From NCBI GenBank assembly GCA_027306585.1, contig DAHUZJ010000067.1, forward strand, positions 1 to 39,437: a stretch of DNA of 39,437 nucleotides, given 5' to 3'. The stretch's first letter is position 1. Each line of letters opens with the position of its first letter. Below are positions 8,701-16,358 of this stretch, in pieces. The stretch comes from Acidimicrobiaceae bacterium. GTDB taxonomy: Bacteria > Actinomycetota > Acidimicrobiia > Acidimicrobiales > RAAP-2. The position numbers and the translations under genes are program-made. The notes under the pieces were generated by a model. It did not search any database and was not told where the DNA came from. It saw nothing but the letters and a program-made list of their open reading frames with translations.

Positions 8701-9504
8701 TCAGGGTCGGCAGAGCACCTCGCCGTGGACGACGGCGAACCAGCCGTCCGGGTCGGAGATCCACCGGCGCCAGGCGGTGGCGATGGCCTCCAGCTCGGCG
8801 CGGTCGGCGTGGCCGGCGGCCATCGCCTGCTCGGCGACCGACGACTGGGTGATGCGGTCGGCCCACGCGCCGCCCCACCATTCCCGGTCGGCGGGGGTGG
8901 CGAAGCACCAGGCGCTCGCCGAGGGCGTCACCTCCCGAAAGCCTGCGGCCCGTGACCAGGCCAAGAGGTGGCGGCCGGCGGCGGGCTCTGCGGCATTGGT
9001 CCGGGCGACCGCCAGGTACACCTCCAGCCAGCGGTCGAGTCCCGGGTCGGCGGGGTGCCACGCCATCGCCGGGTAGTCACCGTCGCGCGCGGCGACGAGG
9101 CCGCCGGGGCGGCAGACGCGCCGCATCTCGACGAGCGCGGCCACCGGGTCGGCCCGGTGCTGGAGCACCTGGTGCGCGTGGACGACGTCGAAGCGGTCGT
9201 CGGGGAAGGGGAGCGCGTACACGTCGGCGTCCTGCACCGTGACGTTGGTGGCCCCCGCGCGCTCGACCGTCGCCCGGGCGATGTCGAGGACGGCTCCGGC
9301 GTTGTCGACGGCCGTGACGGCACCCGGTGCCACCCGGGTGGCGAGGTCGACCGTGAGGGTGCCGGGACCGCACCCCACGTCGAGGAGCTGCTGGCCGGGG
9401 TGGAGATGGGCCAGCAGGTACGCGGCGGAATTGTCCGCCGTCCGCCAGGTGTGCGAGCGCAGGACGCTCTCGTGGTGGCCATGCGTGTACCGGTCGGTCG
9501 CCAT
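8701..9504 (-). CDS. class I SAM-dependent methyltransferase
   Basis: 267 residues. Motif I is LLDVGCGPGTLTVDLA (about 41-56), an acidic loop AVDNA follows, then the motif II-like region PFPDDRFDVVHAHQVLQH and motif III RVCRPGGLVAARDGD. This is the UbiE/small-molecule methyltransferase style, cytosolic, with the acceptor in the C-terminal third. The W-rich C-terminus (WCFATPADREWWGGAWADR) matches a common actinobacterial group of unassigned function. The ATG at 9504 lies in a 108-base divergent gap with the MEDS-domain gene. Possibly an operon with the MFS gene, in which case modification and export of one compound is a reasonable guess only. Confidence 0.85.
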   Translation of the reverse strand: MATDRYTHGHHESVLRSHTWRTADNSAAYLLAHLHPGQQLLDVGCGPGTLTVDLATRVAPGAVTAVDNAGAVLDIARATVERAGATNVTVQDADVYALPFPDDRFDVVHAHQVLQHRADPVAALVEMRRVCRPGGLVAARDGDYPAMAWHPADPGLDRWLEVYLAVARTNAAEPAAGRHLLAWSRAAGFREVTPSASAWCFATPADREWWGGAWADRITQSSVAEQAMAAGHADRAELEAIATAWRRWISDPDGWFAVVHGEVLCRP

Positions 9505-9612
9505 CCGAGCAGCCTCGTCGGGCCGCCGACGGAGTGCAATCCCACCGGTGATCTGCGAGTGCGGCTCCGACCGCAGCTAAGCTCCTCTGGCGGGGACGGA
9601 GAGCAGGCCGGT

Positions 9613-10641
9613 ATGGGTGGATTCCAGCGCGAGACGAGCCACGCGAGCGCCAACGGCGACGTGGCACCGCCCGCCGCGGTCCACACCCTCGTGATGGCCG
9701 GGTCCCCCGGCGACCTCGCGGCGCGGCTCGCCCCGTGCGTGCTCCGTGCCGTCGAGGACGGCGAGGCCGTCCGCGTCAACCTGACCGCCACCCGCGGCGG
9801 CGCGTTGCGCCGTCGGCTCGGCGCGGCGGCCGACGCCGTCACGTGGACCGACACGGCGGTGTGGGCAGCGCACCCGGTGCGCCGGTTGCGCGAGGTGCAG
9901 CGGCTCGTCGACGAGCAGCTGGCAGGGGGGGCACGCCTCTGTTTCGTCGGCGAGTGCGCCTGGCCGGTGGACGAGCCCGACCTGTGGGCCGAGTGGGAAC
10001 GGTTCGACGCCGTGCTCAACCACGCCCTCGAAGGCCGGCCGGTCACGATGGTGTGCGTCTACGACGAGGAGGAGCACTCGCCCCACTCCCTCGAGCGGGC
10101 ACACGCCTGCCACCCCCATGTGGGCGTGGAGCCACCCTGCCCGGCGCCCCGCTACGTCGAGCCCGAGGCGTTCCTCGCCCTGGACCGTGCCGACCACCTC
10201 GAGGTGCCGGCCCACGCCGTCCGGCTGTCCGGGGCCCTGGTCCCCGGGACCGTGCGGGCGCAGCTGGGTGCCCTGCTGTTCGGCACCGGCGGGCTCGCGC
10301 CCCTGGGCCTGGGCGGCGCCATGGACGAGGATGTGGCCGACGCCCTCCTCGTGACCACCACCGAGCTCGTCACCAACGCCTGGCAGGCCGCCGCGGCCGT
10401 CGTCGACGTCGCGTGCTGGCGGGACGGCGCGTGGGCGGTCGTCCAGGTGGACGACGACGGACCCGGCCTCACGGACCCGCTCGCCGGCTACCGCCGGCCG
10501 CCGGTCGACGCGCTCGGTGGACGTGGCCTGTGGATCACGCGACAGCTCGCCGATACCGTCGACATCGCCGCCGGCGACTGGGGGACGAGCGTCCGGCTGC
10601 GGCTCCGGGTGCATGCGCTCGAGGTCACCGCCAGGGCGTAA
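9613..10641 (+). CDS. MEDS-domain sensor with C-terminal HATPase (anti-sigma-kinase like)
   Basis: 342 residues in two parts. Residues about 20-175 match the MEDS (DcmR-type sensory) pattern: HTLVMAGSPGDLAARLAPCV, then RLCFVGECAWP and CVYDEEEHSP. Residues about 215-340 are a GHKL ATPase: N-box ELVTNAWQAA, G1 box VQVDDDGPGLTD, G2 box LGGRGLWITRQLAD. There is no phosphoacceptor His, so an RsbW-type Ser/Thr kinase or anti-sigma regulator is more likely than a sensor histidine kinase. It would link an unknown signal to a sigma or anti-anti-sigma factor that is not in the window. The start is ATG 9613 preceded by GGAGAG; the frame is open far upstream but shows no domain there. Confidence 0.82.
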   Translation: MGGFQRETSHASANGDVAPPAAVHTLVMAGSPGDLAARLAPCVLRAVEDGEAVRVNLTATRGGALRRRLGAAADAVTWTDTAVWAAHPVRRLREVQRLVDEQLAGGARLCFVGECAWPVDEPDLWAEWERFDAVLNHALEGRPVTMVCVYDEEEHSPHSLERAHACHPHVGVEPPCPAPRYVEPEAFLALDRADHLEVPAHAVRLSGALVPGTVRAQLGALLFGTGGLAPLGLGGAMDEDVADALLVTTTELVTNAWQAAAAVVDVACWRDGAWAVVQVDDDGPGLTDPLAGYRRPPVDALGGRGLWITRQLADTVDIAAGDWGTSVRLRLRVHALEVTARA

Positions 10642-10652
10642 CCGCCGGACCC

Positions 10653-10681
10653 TTGTCGGGCTGCGGGTGTGGTGACATGAT
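10653..10681 (+). promoter_or_regulatory. candidate promoter of the MFS gene at 10731
   Basis: TTGTCG (10653-10658), a 17-base spacer and CATGAT (10676-10681) make a plausible sigma-70-type pair. The -10 element lies inside the palindromic operator at 10672-10686, so a bound repressor would block it. Confidence 0.4.
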
Positions 10682-10686
10682 GTCAC
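10672..10686. promoter_or_regulatory. palindromic operator GTGACATGATGTCAC (TetR-type)
   Basis: A perfect inverted repeat with 7-base arms around one central G. Weaker symmetry continues outward (GTG...CAC). Fourteen of its fifteen bases recur, on the opposite strand, directly in front of the TetR gene at 13201-13215. The most economical reading is one repressor acting on both promoters. Confidence 0.65.
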
Positions 10687-10730
10687 TGCACGGCGCCGGG
10701 TCGTCGGCGACGGCCAGGCTGGGGGTGGAC

Positions 10731-12494
10731 ATGACCGTCGAGGCGTCGTCCGACCGGCATCGGTCCAGGTGGCTGTGGCATCGATCGCTCGACCGCTATC
10801 CCGATCCCGGGCCCAGGGTCGCCTACCTGGCCATCGTGGTCGTGGCGACGATCATGCTGTACTACGAGCTCTACGTGGCGGGCGCGGTGAGCCCGACAAT
10901 CATCGCCCACTACGGCATGACCTTCCGCTACTACGTGTACGCCATCGGCGTCGTCGGGGGGCTCGCCGGAGCGGTCTTCTCCGTCCTCGCCGGGCTGGCC
11001 GACCGCTGGGGACGAGCCAACATGGTGACCGTGGGCCTGCTGCTGACCGCGTTGCTCGTGCTCTTCGGCCTGCCCCACGCGCCGACAGCGACCACCTTCG
11101 TCGTCCTCTTCGGCGCTGTCGGGGCGGTCGAGGGCGTGGTCCTGGTGGCGACGCCGGCGCTGGTGCGGGACTTCTCGCCGCAGCTCGGACGGGCATCGGC
11201 CATGGGCTTCTGGACGCTTGGCCCGGTGGTGGGCAGCCTGGTCGTGGCGGTCGTCTCGAGCAACACGCTGTCGCACCTCCACGCCTGGCAGGACCAGTTC
11301 GCGATCTGCGGCATCGCCGGCCTGGCCGTCTTCGGGATCGCCCTCGTCGGGCTGCGAGAGCTGTCGCCGAACCTGCGGGACCAGCTGATGGTGAGCAGCC
11401 GCGATCGGGTGCTCGTCGAGGCGCGGGCCAAGGGCATCGACGTGGCGGCGGCCATCCGGCACCCGTGGCGCCAGATGCTCAAGTGGGACATCGTCGTCCC
11501 GGCCGCCGGCGGCGCCGTCCTGCTCCTCGTCTACTACGCCATGGTCGGCTTCCTCGTCGTGTACTTCGCCGCCATCTTCGGCTTCACGACCCAGAAGGCC
11601 AACAGCCTCGGCAACTGGTTCTGGGCGTTCGACGCCGGCGCCCTGCTCCTCGCGGGAGCGGTGTCCGACCGCTTGCGGGTGCGCAAGCCCCTCATGGTGC
11701 TCGGGGCGTGCGGGGGGATCGTGATGACGGTCGTCTTCCTCACCCGGACGACGCATCCCCACACCAGCTTCTCGACGTTCGCGGTGATCATGAGCCTGTT
11801 GGCGGTCTTCCTCGGCATCGCCTACGCCCCCTGGTTCGCCGCCTTCACGGAGACCATCGAGCGTCGCAATCCGGCCCTCACCGCCACCGGGCTCGCCATC
11901 AACGGCTGGGTGCTGCGGGCGATCGTCACCCTGTCGTCCCTGGCCCTCCCGATCGTGGTCAGCTCCATGACGCCGCTCGTGACCTACGGGCCCAAGGTGG
12001 CAAACCTGGCAGCCCAGTACCACGACCAAGTGCAGACGTCGGCGGCCATCGACCCCGCCACGCTCAAGGGCCTCCAGGCCAACCAGAGCACACTGGCGCT
12101 CATCGGCAAGGCGGTCGGGGAGATCTCTGCCGGCCTCCACGTGAGCCGGACGGTGTCCCTCGCCCGCCTCGTCACACTCGGGAAGGTGGCCAGCCAACCG
12201 GGCTTCACGTACCTGACGGCCCATGGCCCGGCGGTGGCCGCCGCCCAGAAGGCGGCGCCGTCGCAGTGGCAGCGCTGGTGGTGGGTGTGCGTCGCCGGCG
12301 AGGTGGTGTTCCTCCCGACGATCTTCCTCCTCGCCGGCCGGTGGCTGCCGGCGAGAGCCCGGGAAGACGCCGAGCAGCACGAGCGCCTGGTGGCGGCGGA
12401 GCTGGTGCGACTCGGCGCGCCGGGGGCGCCGCCCCCGCCGCCCGCACCCCCCGCACCCCCCGTGCCGGGGGCGCCCGTCCGCCCGGCGCTCTGA
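10731..12494 (+). CDS. MFS transporter with a large extracytoplasmic loop
   Basis: 587 residues. Helices begin at about residue 25 (VAYLAIVVVATIMLYY). The loop 2-3 motif is AGLADRWGRANMV, repeated in the second half as SDRLRVRKPL. About 100 hydrophilic residues (THR- and ALA-rich, 430-530) lie between the last two helices, an unusual place for so long a loop. The C-terminal tail is Pro-rich (PPPPPAPPAPPVPG). I choose ATG 10731 with GGGGGTGG before it. The in-frame ATGs at 10677 and 10680 lie inside the operator and -10 element and are probably not translated. It converges on the TetR gene at 12564-13187. Substrate unknown. Confidence 0.85.
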   Translation: MTVEASSDRHRSRWLWHRSLDRYPDPGPRVAYLAIVVVATIMLYYELYVAGAVSPTIIAHYGMTFRYYVYAIGVVGGLAGAVFSVLAGLADRWGRANMVTVGLLLTALLVLFGLPHAPTATTFVVLFGAVGAVEGVVLVATPALVRDFSPQLGRASAMGFWTLGPVVGSLVVAVVSSNTLSHLHAWQDQFAICGIAGLAVFGIALVGLRELSPNLRDQLMVSSRDRVLVEARAKGIDVAAAIRHPWRQMLKWDIVVPAAGGAVLLLVYYAMVGFLVVYFAAIFGFTTQKANSLGNWFWAFDAGALLLAGAVSDRLRVRKPLMVLGACGGIVMTVVFLTRTTHPHTSFSTFAVIMSLLAVFLGIAYAPWFAAFTETIERRNPALTATGLAINGWVLRAIVTLSSLALPIVVSSMTPLVTYGPKVANLAAQYHDQVQTSAAIDPATLKGLQANQSTLALIGKAVGEISAGLHVSRTVSLARLVTLGKVASQPGFTYLTAHGPAVAAAQKAAPSQWQRWWWVCVAGEVVFLPTIFLLAGRWLPARAREDAEQHERLVAAELVRLGAPGAPPPPPAPPAPPVPGAPVRPAL

Positions 12495-12513
12495 CCAGAC
12501 GCCAGAACCGGGG

Positions 12514-12542
12514 CCGTCGCCGCTCGCCGCGGGCGGTGACGG
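12514..12542. terminator. hairpin in the convergent MFS/TetR gap
   Basis: CCGTCGCCGC (12514-12523) pairs with GCGGTGACGG (12533-12542), ten pairs including one G-T, around a nine-base loop. There is no T-run, but it sits between two convergent stops and could slow transcription from both sides. Confidence 0.4.
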
Positions 12543-12563
12543 CGACCACTCGAGGCGGACGGC

Positions 12564-13187
12564 TCAGGGCGAGAGCGCCGGGCGCTGGGCCACGGACCGC
12601 AGGCCGCCGAGGACCACCTCGACGTAGAGGTCCTCGAGAAAGGCGCGCTGGTCGGCCGTGGGCCGCTCGTGCCACTGGTGGACGATCGAGTCGAGCCCGG
12701 TGAGCAGGACCCGGGCGGCGGCCATGGCGTCGCGGGCGGCCAGGCCGAGCTCGTCGACGGCCAGCCGAGCGACGAAGCGGACGATGCGGCCCTCCCGGGC
12801 GCGCTGGTCCTGATGGGTCCGGGTGTCGCGGGCACCGGCGCGGATGAGCCGCGTGAGCAGGGCACCGCGCGCCTCGGTCTCGTCGATCACCGCCCGCACG
12901 AGCGACCGGAGGGCGTCCTCCAGCCCGGTCGCCTGGTCGACGGCCGCCGCCACCTCTGCGTCGAGGATGGTCGTCTCCCGGCGGTAGGCGGCGGCCAACA
13001 GCTCGCCGGCGTTGGCGAAGTGCTTGTAAAGGAGGGGCCGGCTGACCTCGGCGCGGGTGGCCACCGACTCCATCGAGACGGCGTCGACCCCGTGCTCGAG
13101 GGCGATGGCGATGGCGGCGTCGAGCAGCGCCTCCCGGCGGTCGGCTCGGGCCAAGCGCGGCGCCCGTCGGGCGGCGCCCCCGTCCAT
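12564..13187 (-). CDS. TetR-family transcriptional regulator
   Basis: 207 residues. The N-terminal helix-turn-helix is LARADRREALLDAAIAIALEHG, then VSMESVATRAEVSRPLLYKHFANAGELL (about residues 15-65), the typical TetR DNA-binding domain ending in YKHF. The C-terminal ligand domain is helical and family-specific. The start is ATG 13187; GTG 13199 is four codons upstream and directly abuts the operator at 13201. It is convergent with the MFS gene at 10731-12494 and shares its operator sequence, so autorepression plus repression of the transporter is expected, lifted by a small molecule that the transporter may export. Confidence 0.88.
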   Translation of the reverse strand: MDGGAARRAPRLARADRREALLDAAIAIALEHGVDAVSMESVATRAEVSRPLLYKHFANAGELLAAAYRRETTILDAEVAAAVDQATGLEDALRSLVRAVIDETEARGALLTRLIRAGARDTRTHQDQRAREGRIVRFVARLAVDELGLAARDAMAAARVLLTGLDSIVHQWHERPTADQRAFLEDLYVEVVLGGLRSVAQRPALSP

Positions 13188-13200
13188 CGATGGTGGCACC

Positions 13201-13215
13201 GTGCCATCATGTCAC
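13201..13215 (-). promoter_or_regulatory. operator in front of the TetR gene
   Basis: Read on the minus strand this is GTGACATGATGGCAC, identical to the operator at 10672-10686 at 14 of 15 positions. The same CATGAT -10-like core is present. It ends two bases before the upstream GTG start of the regulator, so the transcript would have almost no leader. Confidence 0.6.
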
Positions 13216-13323
13216 TGGCACTGCGTCCGTCGCCTGGCCGTCGCCACGCGCCGCCCGCGGCGGGGACCGGGCCGGGCTCGGCCCGCCGGGGGCCAGGAGC
13301 GCCACCGGACGGCCGTGGCCTGG

Positions 13324-13755
13324 CTAGCGGGCGCTGATGTAGTCGACGAGCAGCTTCCGTTCTTGCTGGAGCTCTTCGATCCGGCTCTTCACGACGTCGC
13401 CGATGCTCACGATGCCCGCCAGCCGGCCGTCGCGCACCACCGGGACGTGCCGGACGCGCTGTTCGGTCATCGTGGCCATGACCGATTCCACGTCGTCGCC
13501 GGGGGCGCACGTGTGGACGGGCGCCGACATCACGGTGTCGAGGCGACGCGCCAGGAGGCCGTGGCGGTCGGCACCGAGGCGGCGCACGACGTCGCGCTCG
13601 GACACGATCCCGTCGATGGTCGCCCCGTCGGCCGACACCACCAGAGCCCCGATGGAATGCCGCCCCAGCTCGGCCACGGCGTCCGCCACCGTCGCGTCCG
13701 GGGGAAGGGTGGCCACGTCGGACCCCTTGGCCGCCAGGATGTCGGCGATGCGCAT
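13324..13755 (-). CDS. CBS-domain pair protein
   Basis: 143 residues formed almost entirely of two CBS motifs: residues 1-60 (MRIADILAAKG to GIVSERDVVRRLG) and 70-130 (VMSAPVHTCAPGDDVESVMATM to LAGIVSIGDVVKSRIEE). Stand-alone CBS pairs bind adenine nucleotides (AMP, ATP, SAM or NADH) and regulate partner proteins in the cytosol. The mycobacterial Hrp1-like stand-alone group has this form. The start is supported by AAAGGAGG seven bases before the ATG. Partner unknown. Confidence 0.9.
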   Translation of the reverse strand: MRIADILAAKGSDVATLPPDATVADAVAELGRHSIGALVVSADGATIDGIVSERDVVRRLGADRHGLLARRLDTVMSAPVHTCAPGDDVESVMATMTEQRVRHVPVVRDGRLAGIVSIGDVVKSRIEELQQERKLLVDYISAR

Positions 13756-13834
13756 GGCCCGCCTCCTTTCGCCACCGGCCGGGTCGCGACCGGCTGCCTG
13801 TCTCGGGCCCCGGGGACGAGGCCGGTGTCGCGCA

Positions 13835-13863
13835 AGTCTAGAAAGATCGTCTGCGAAAAGCTC
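13835..13863 (-). promoter_or_regulatory. candidate promoter for the CBS-domain gene
   Basis: The 125-base gap before the CBS gene contains an unusually A/T-rich patch. On the minus strand it holds TAGACT (13840-13835), which fits TANNNT, with a 17-base spacer to GAGCTT. The -35 element is poor. Confidence 0.3.
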
Positions 13864-13880
13864 GCGTCATCGCGGCCGGG

Positions 13881-14174
13881 TCAGAGCTTCTCGATGCGGG
13901 CAAGAACGTTTCGCTGTCGCAATTGGCGGACGGACCGCCGGGCTTCCGCCTCGGTCCGGACCGCCGCCAACGCCTCCCCCGTGGTGTGCACCTTGGCCGA
14001 GAGCGCCTTCGCTTGGTCGACCGTGTAGTCGAACAGCGCAATGCAGGCACGTTCGACCTCGTCGAAGGTGGTGAAGTCGCTGTCCATGATGATCACGGCG
14101 TAGTCGTCGCCGAACAGCTCGCGGACCTTGTCGCCGATCTCCCGCTCAGCGTCGACCTCGACGGCAGTGCTCAT
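13881..14174 (-). CDS. clpS: divergent ClpS (Clp protease adaptor)
   Basis: 97 residues. The ClpS core is recognisable: YAVIIMDSDFTTFDEV, then FDYTVDQAKALSAKVHTTGEALAAVRTEAEA and a terminal LARIEKL. ClpS docks on the ClpA/ClpC N-domain and delivers proteins with bulky hydrophobic N-termini (N-end rule). The binding-pocket segment, VNDDYTPME in Escherichia coli, is here MDSDFTTFD. The second Asp (D33), Thr35 and the later His (H63 in KVHTTG) are kept, but the Asn34 equivalent is Asp and the next Asp is Ser. The N-terminal docking extension is present but short. It is 24 bases downstream of the Rpf-like gene on the same strand. No clpC lies in the window. Altered substrate preference is possible. 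Confidence 0.75.
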   Translation of the reverse strand: MSTAVEVDAEREIGDKVRELFGDDYAVIIMDSDFTTFDEVERACIALFDYTVDQAKALSAKVHTTGEALAAVRTEAEARRSVRQLRQRNVLARIEKL

Positions 14175-14198
14175 CCGGCACCAGCCTAGGCCGAGTGG

Positions 14199-14870
14199 TC
14201 AGAGACCGCAGGCGAACCGAGAGCTCCAGGGCTGCCAGCCGTACTCGTGGTAGAGGGTGAGCGCGGCCTCGTCCTGGACTGTGGGTGAGGCCTCGTAGGG
14301 CCACCCGCCGTAGCCCATCGACACCCAGGTGCTGTCGAGGATGCCGTAGGCGCCCGAGGGGCGTGTCGGGTCGTTGTACACGTCGCCCGACTCGCGGATG
14401 CGGATGCACTGCCAGTCGGGCGTGGCGGTGCTTGTCCAGTCCGTCGGCGGTGGCACCACCGACGCAGCGGCGAACGTGGCCGGGGCAGGCGACGCGCTGG
14501 CAGCCGTCACGGGCGCTGGTACCACCGCGGGTGCCGGCGCCGGAGCGAGTGACGGTGACACCGCCGATGCTGGCATCGCCACCACGTGCCGGGCGTGGCG
14601 CCCCCGGGAGGCCGATCGCTCGTGCCGGAGGCGGACGGGGTGCGAAGCCGCCGACAGCGTGGCGCCGAGCGCCGGCAGTGCGGTGCCGATGGCTGCCCGA
14701 CCGGCGGTCACCGCTGTGCGGAGATGGGCCGCCGAGACGCGCGCACCGTCGAGCACGGTGCCGGTATGGCTGTGACGGGGCACGGCGCCGGCCGTGCCCT
14801 GCAGCATGACGAGGGTACTGCTCATGAACGTGACGGACGATGCCGCCGCGAGTGCAATGCGGGTCCGCAT
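14199..14870 (-). CDS. secreted transglycosylase-like (Rpf-like) protein
   Basis: 223 residues. A signal peptide (MRTRIALAAASSVTFMSSTLVMLQGTAGA) is followed by an Ala/Pro-rich linker (about residues 90-150) and a C-terminal lysozyme-like domain starting WQCIRIRESGDVYND. The Glu of RESG is at the catalytic position of resuscitation-promoting-factor and transglycosylase-like domains. A Cys at the domain start and one near the end (RFACGL) could form the usual disulfide. It should cleave peptidoglycan outside the membrane, in growth or wall remodelling. The ATG at 14870 follows GGGAGGTG; the frame is open further upstream but has no signal sequence there. Confidence 0.85.
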   Translation of the reverse strand: MRTRIALAAASSVTFMSSTLVMLQGTAGAVPRHSHTGTVLDGARVSAAHLRTAVTAGRAAIGTALPALGATLSAASHPVRLRHERSASRGRHARHVVAMPASAVSPSLAPAPAPAVVPAPVTAASASPAPATFAAASVVPPPTDWTSTATPDWQCIRIRESGDVYNDPTRPSGAYGILDSTWVSMGYGGWPYEASPTVQDEAALTLYHEYGWQPWSSRFACGL

Positions 14871-15314
14871 GGCACCTCCCTTCGTAGGGCGCGCGAATGC
14901 GCCTTCCTCTGCTCGGTGTCGCGGGCGCCGGCCATTGCATTCATGCCCCGGACGAGGTGCGGATAGACAAGAACTCGTCCTGGCGTTGCGCCGTAGGGTG
15001 TGCGGCCGGAGTGTCAAGTGCCCGTGTGCTACGTGCTGAGTGAAACCCCCGCGGGTCGGGCCGGTCCGTCGACCGGATGGTCCAGGTCGCGGCCGAACCA
15101 TCGGGTCCGGCGCGAGCGGTCGGAAGGGGACGTTACCGGTCGGTCAACCCACACCTGACACTTCACCGGCGGTCCGGAACGTCACGCGATAGGCCGCAAC
15201 CGAAGGAGAATGCCTGGTCAAAAGCACAAAGTGGGCCCATCGCGCCGCCTCATGGCAGCACCAAAGATCAACCGGGCTGCAACCAGATGGGCACCGGTGG
15301 GGCGTCGGAACGCG
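14871..15314. other. 444-base intergenic region upstream of the Rpf-like gene
   Basis: On the minus strand a TTGACA (15017-15012) with a weak TACGGC 16 bases later is the only promoter-like pair I see. I looked for the c-di-AMP (ydaO) riboswitch often found before actinobacterial rpf genes and did not find its conserved blocks. A plus-strand frame from ATG 15210 begins less G+C-rich but runs antisense into the epimerase gene and resembles nothing known. Confidence 0.4.
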
Positions 15315-16358
15315 CTAGCCGAAGCGGATGCGACCGGCGCGATCGCTGCCGACGTAGCCGTGGTCGACGAACCATCGGGCGGAGCTCTCGACGGCCTCGA
15401 CGGGGGAGCGGGAGTGGTAGCCGAGCTCGTCCCGTGCCCGGCGGTCGTCGAAGATCATGTTGGTCGTCGACATGCGGGCCGCTTCGAGCGGCACGAAGGG
15501 CTCGCGACGTAGCAGCCGTCCCTGCACCACGTCAGACACCATCCCGGCCGCAAGGGCGAAGCTACGAGGGAATTGCAGACGTGGGGCAGGGAGGTTCGTC
15601 ACCTCGGCGAGGGTGGACAGCAGCTCGCGCATCGACAGGTTGGTGCCACCGACGATGTAGCTGCGACCGACCCGCCCTCGCTCGAGGGCGAGCAGGTGGC
15701 CGCGGGCGAGGTCGTCGACGTGCGCGACGTTGAGCGACGTGTCCACGTAGCCTGGGATCTTGCCGTTCAGGAAGTCGAGGACCAGCTTGCCCGTCGGCGT
15801 GGGGCGGCGGTCCCGAGGGCCGAGCGGGAAGGTGGGGAGGACGAGCGTCACCGGGACCCCCTGGCCGGCAGCCCGGAGCACCTCGTGCTCGGCCACGTAC
15901 TTGGACCGCTTGTAGTGCCCGAAGAGGTGCCGCACGTCGGCCACCGCGTCCTCCGTGGCCGGTACCCCCCGCGCCGCGTCCTGGAGCCCGACCGTCCCGA
16001 CGGTGCTCGTGTACACCATCCGCTCGGTCCCGGCCTCGGCGACCGCCGCGAGCACGTGCCGGGTGCCGGTCACGTTGACGTCGTAGATGACGGAGGGATC
16101 GGGTGCCCAGAACCCGTACACGGCGGCGGCGTGGAACACGAACCGACATCCCTCGACCGCGCGGCGAACGGCGCCGGCGTCCCGGACGTCCGCCTCGAAC
16201 TGGTCGACGTCGATCCCCCGCAGGTTCTGGTGGTCACCGCCCGGTTCGACCATCGCCACGACCGACGCTCCGTGCTCGAGCAGGGTGCGGGTGATGGCAG
16301 AGCCGATGAAGCCGCCTGCCCCGGTGACGAGCACGCGGTCCCCGGGCTGCAGGTTCAC
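15315..16358 (-). CDS. hpnA: HpnA-like NAD-dependent sugar epimerase/dehydratase
   Basis: 347 residues. The extended short-chain dehydrogenase fold shows VLVTGAGGFIGSAITRTLLE (NAD site, residues 8-27), TSTVGTVGLQD, the catalytic HYKRSKYVAEHEVL (YxxxK), and PTFPLGPRDRRPTPTGKLVLDFLNG. The last motif plus PGYVDTSLNVAHVDDLARGHLLALERGRVG are characteristic of the hopanoid-associated epimerase family HpnA. HpnA homologues lie in hopanoid gene clusters and are thought to act on the ribosyl/polyol side chain, although the exact step is unsettled. The GTG start at 16358 overlaps the aminotransferase stop (GTGA), so translation is coupled. No squalene-hopene cyclase is in the window, hence moderate certainty on role. 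Confidence 0.78.
   Translation of the reverse strand: MNLQPGDRVLVTGAGGFIGSAITRTLLEHGASVVAMVEPGGDHQNLRGIDVDQFEADVRDAGAVRRAVEGCRFVFHAAAVYGFWAPDPSVIYDVNVTGTRHVLAAVAEAGTERMVYTSTVGTVGLQDAARGVPATEDAVADVRHLFGHYKRSKYVAEHEVLRAAGQGVPVTLVLPTFPLGPRDRRPTPTGKLVLDFLNGKIPGYVDTSLNVAHVDDLARGHLLALERGRVGRSYIVGGTNLSMRELLSTLAEVTNLPAPRLQFPRSFALAAGMVSDVVQGRLLRREPFVPLEAARMSTTNMIFDDRRARDELGYHSRSPVEAVESSARWFVDHGYVGSDRAGRIRFG

Noticed and set aside
10677..10682. Two earlier ATG codons in frame with the MFS gene
   Set aside because: They lie inside the operator and -10 element, have no good ribosome site, and the next ATG at 10731 precedes the first membrane helix with GGGGGTGG before it.
14871..15200. Possible c-di-AMP (ydaO) riboswitch before the Rpf-like gene
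   Set aside because: This element is common before actinobacterial rpf genes, but I could not find its conserved sequence blocks on the minus strand here.
15210..15512. Plus-strand 100-codon frame starting in the gap before the epimerase gene
   Set aside because: AAGGAG is only one base from its ATG, it overlaps the epimerase antisense for two thirds of its length, and it resembles no known protein.
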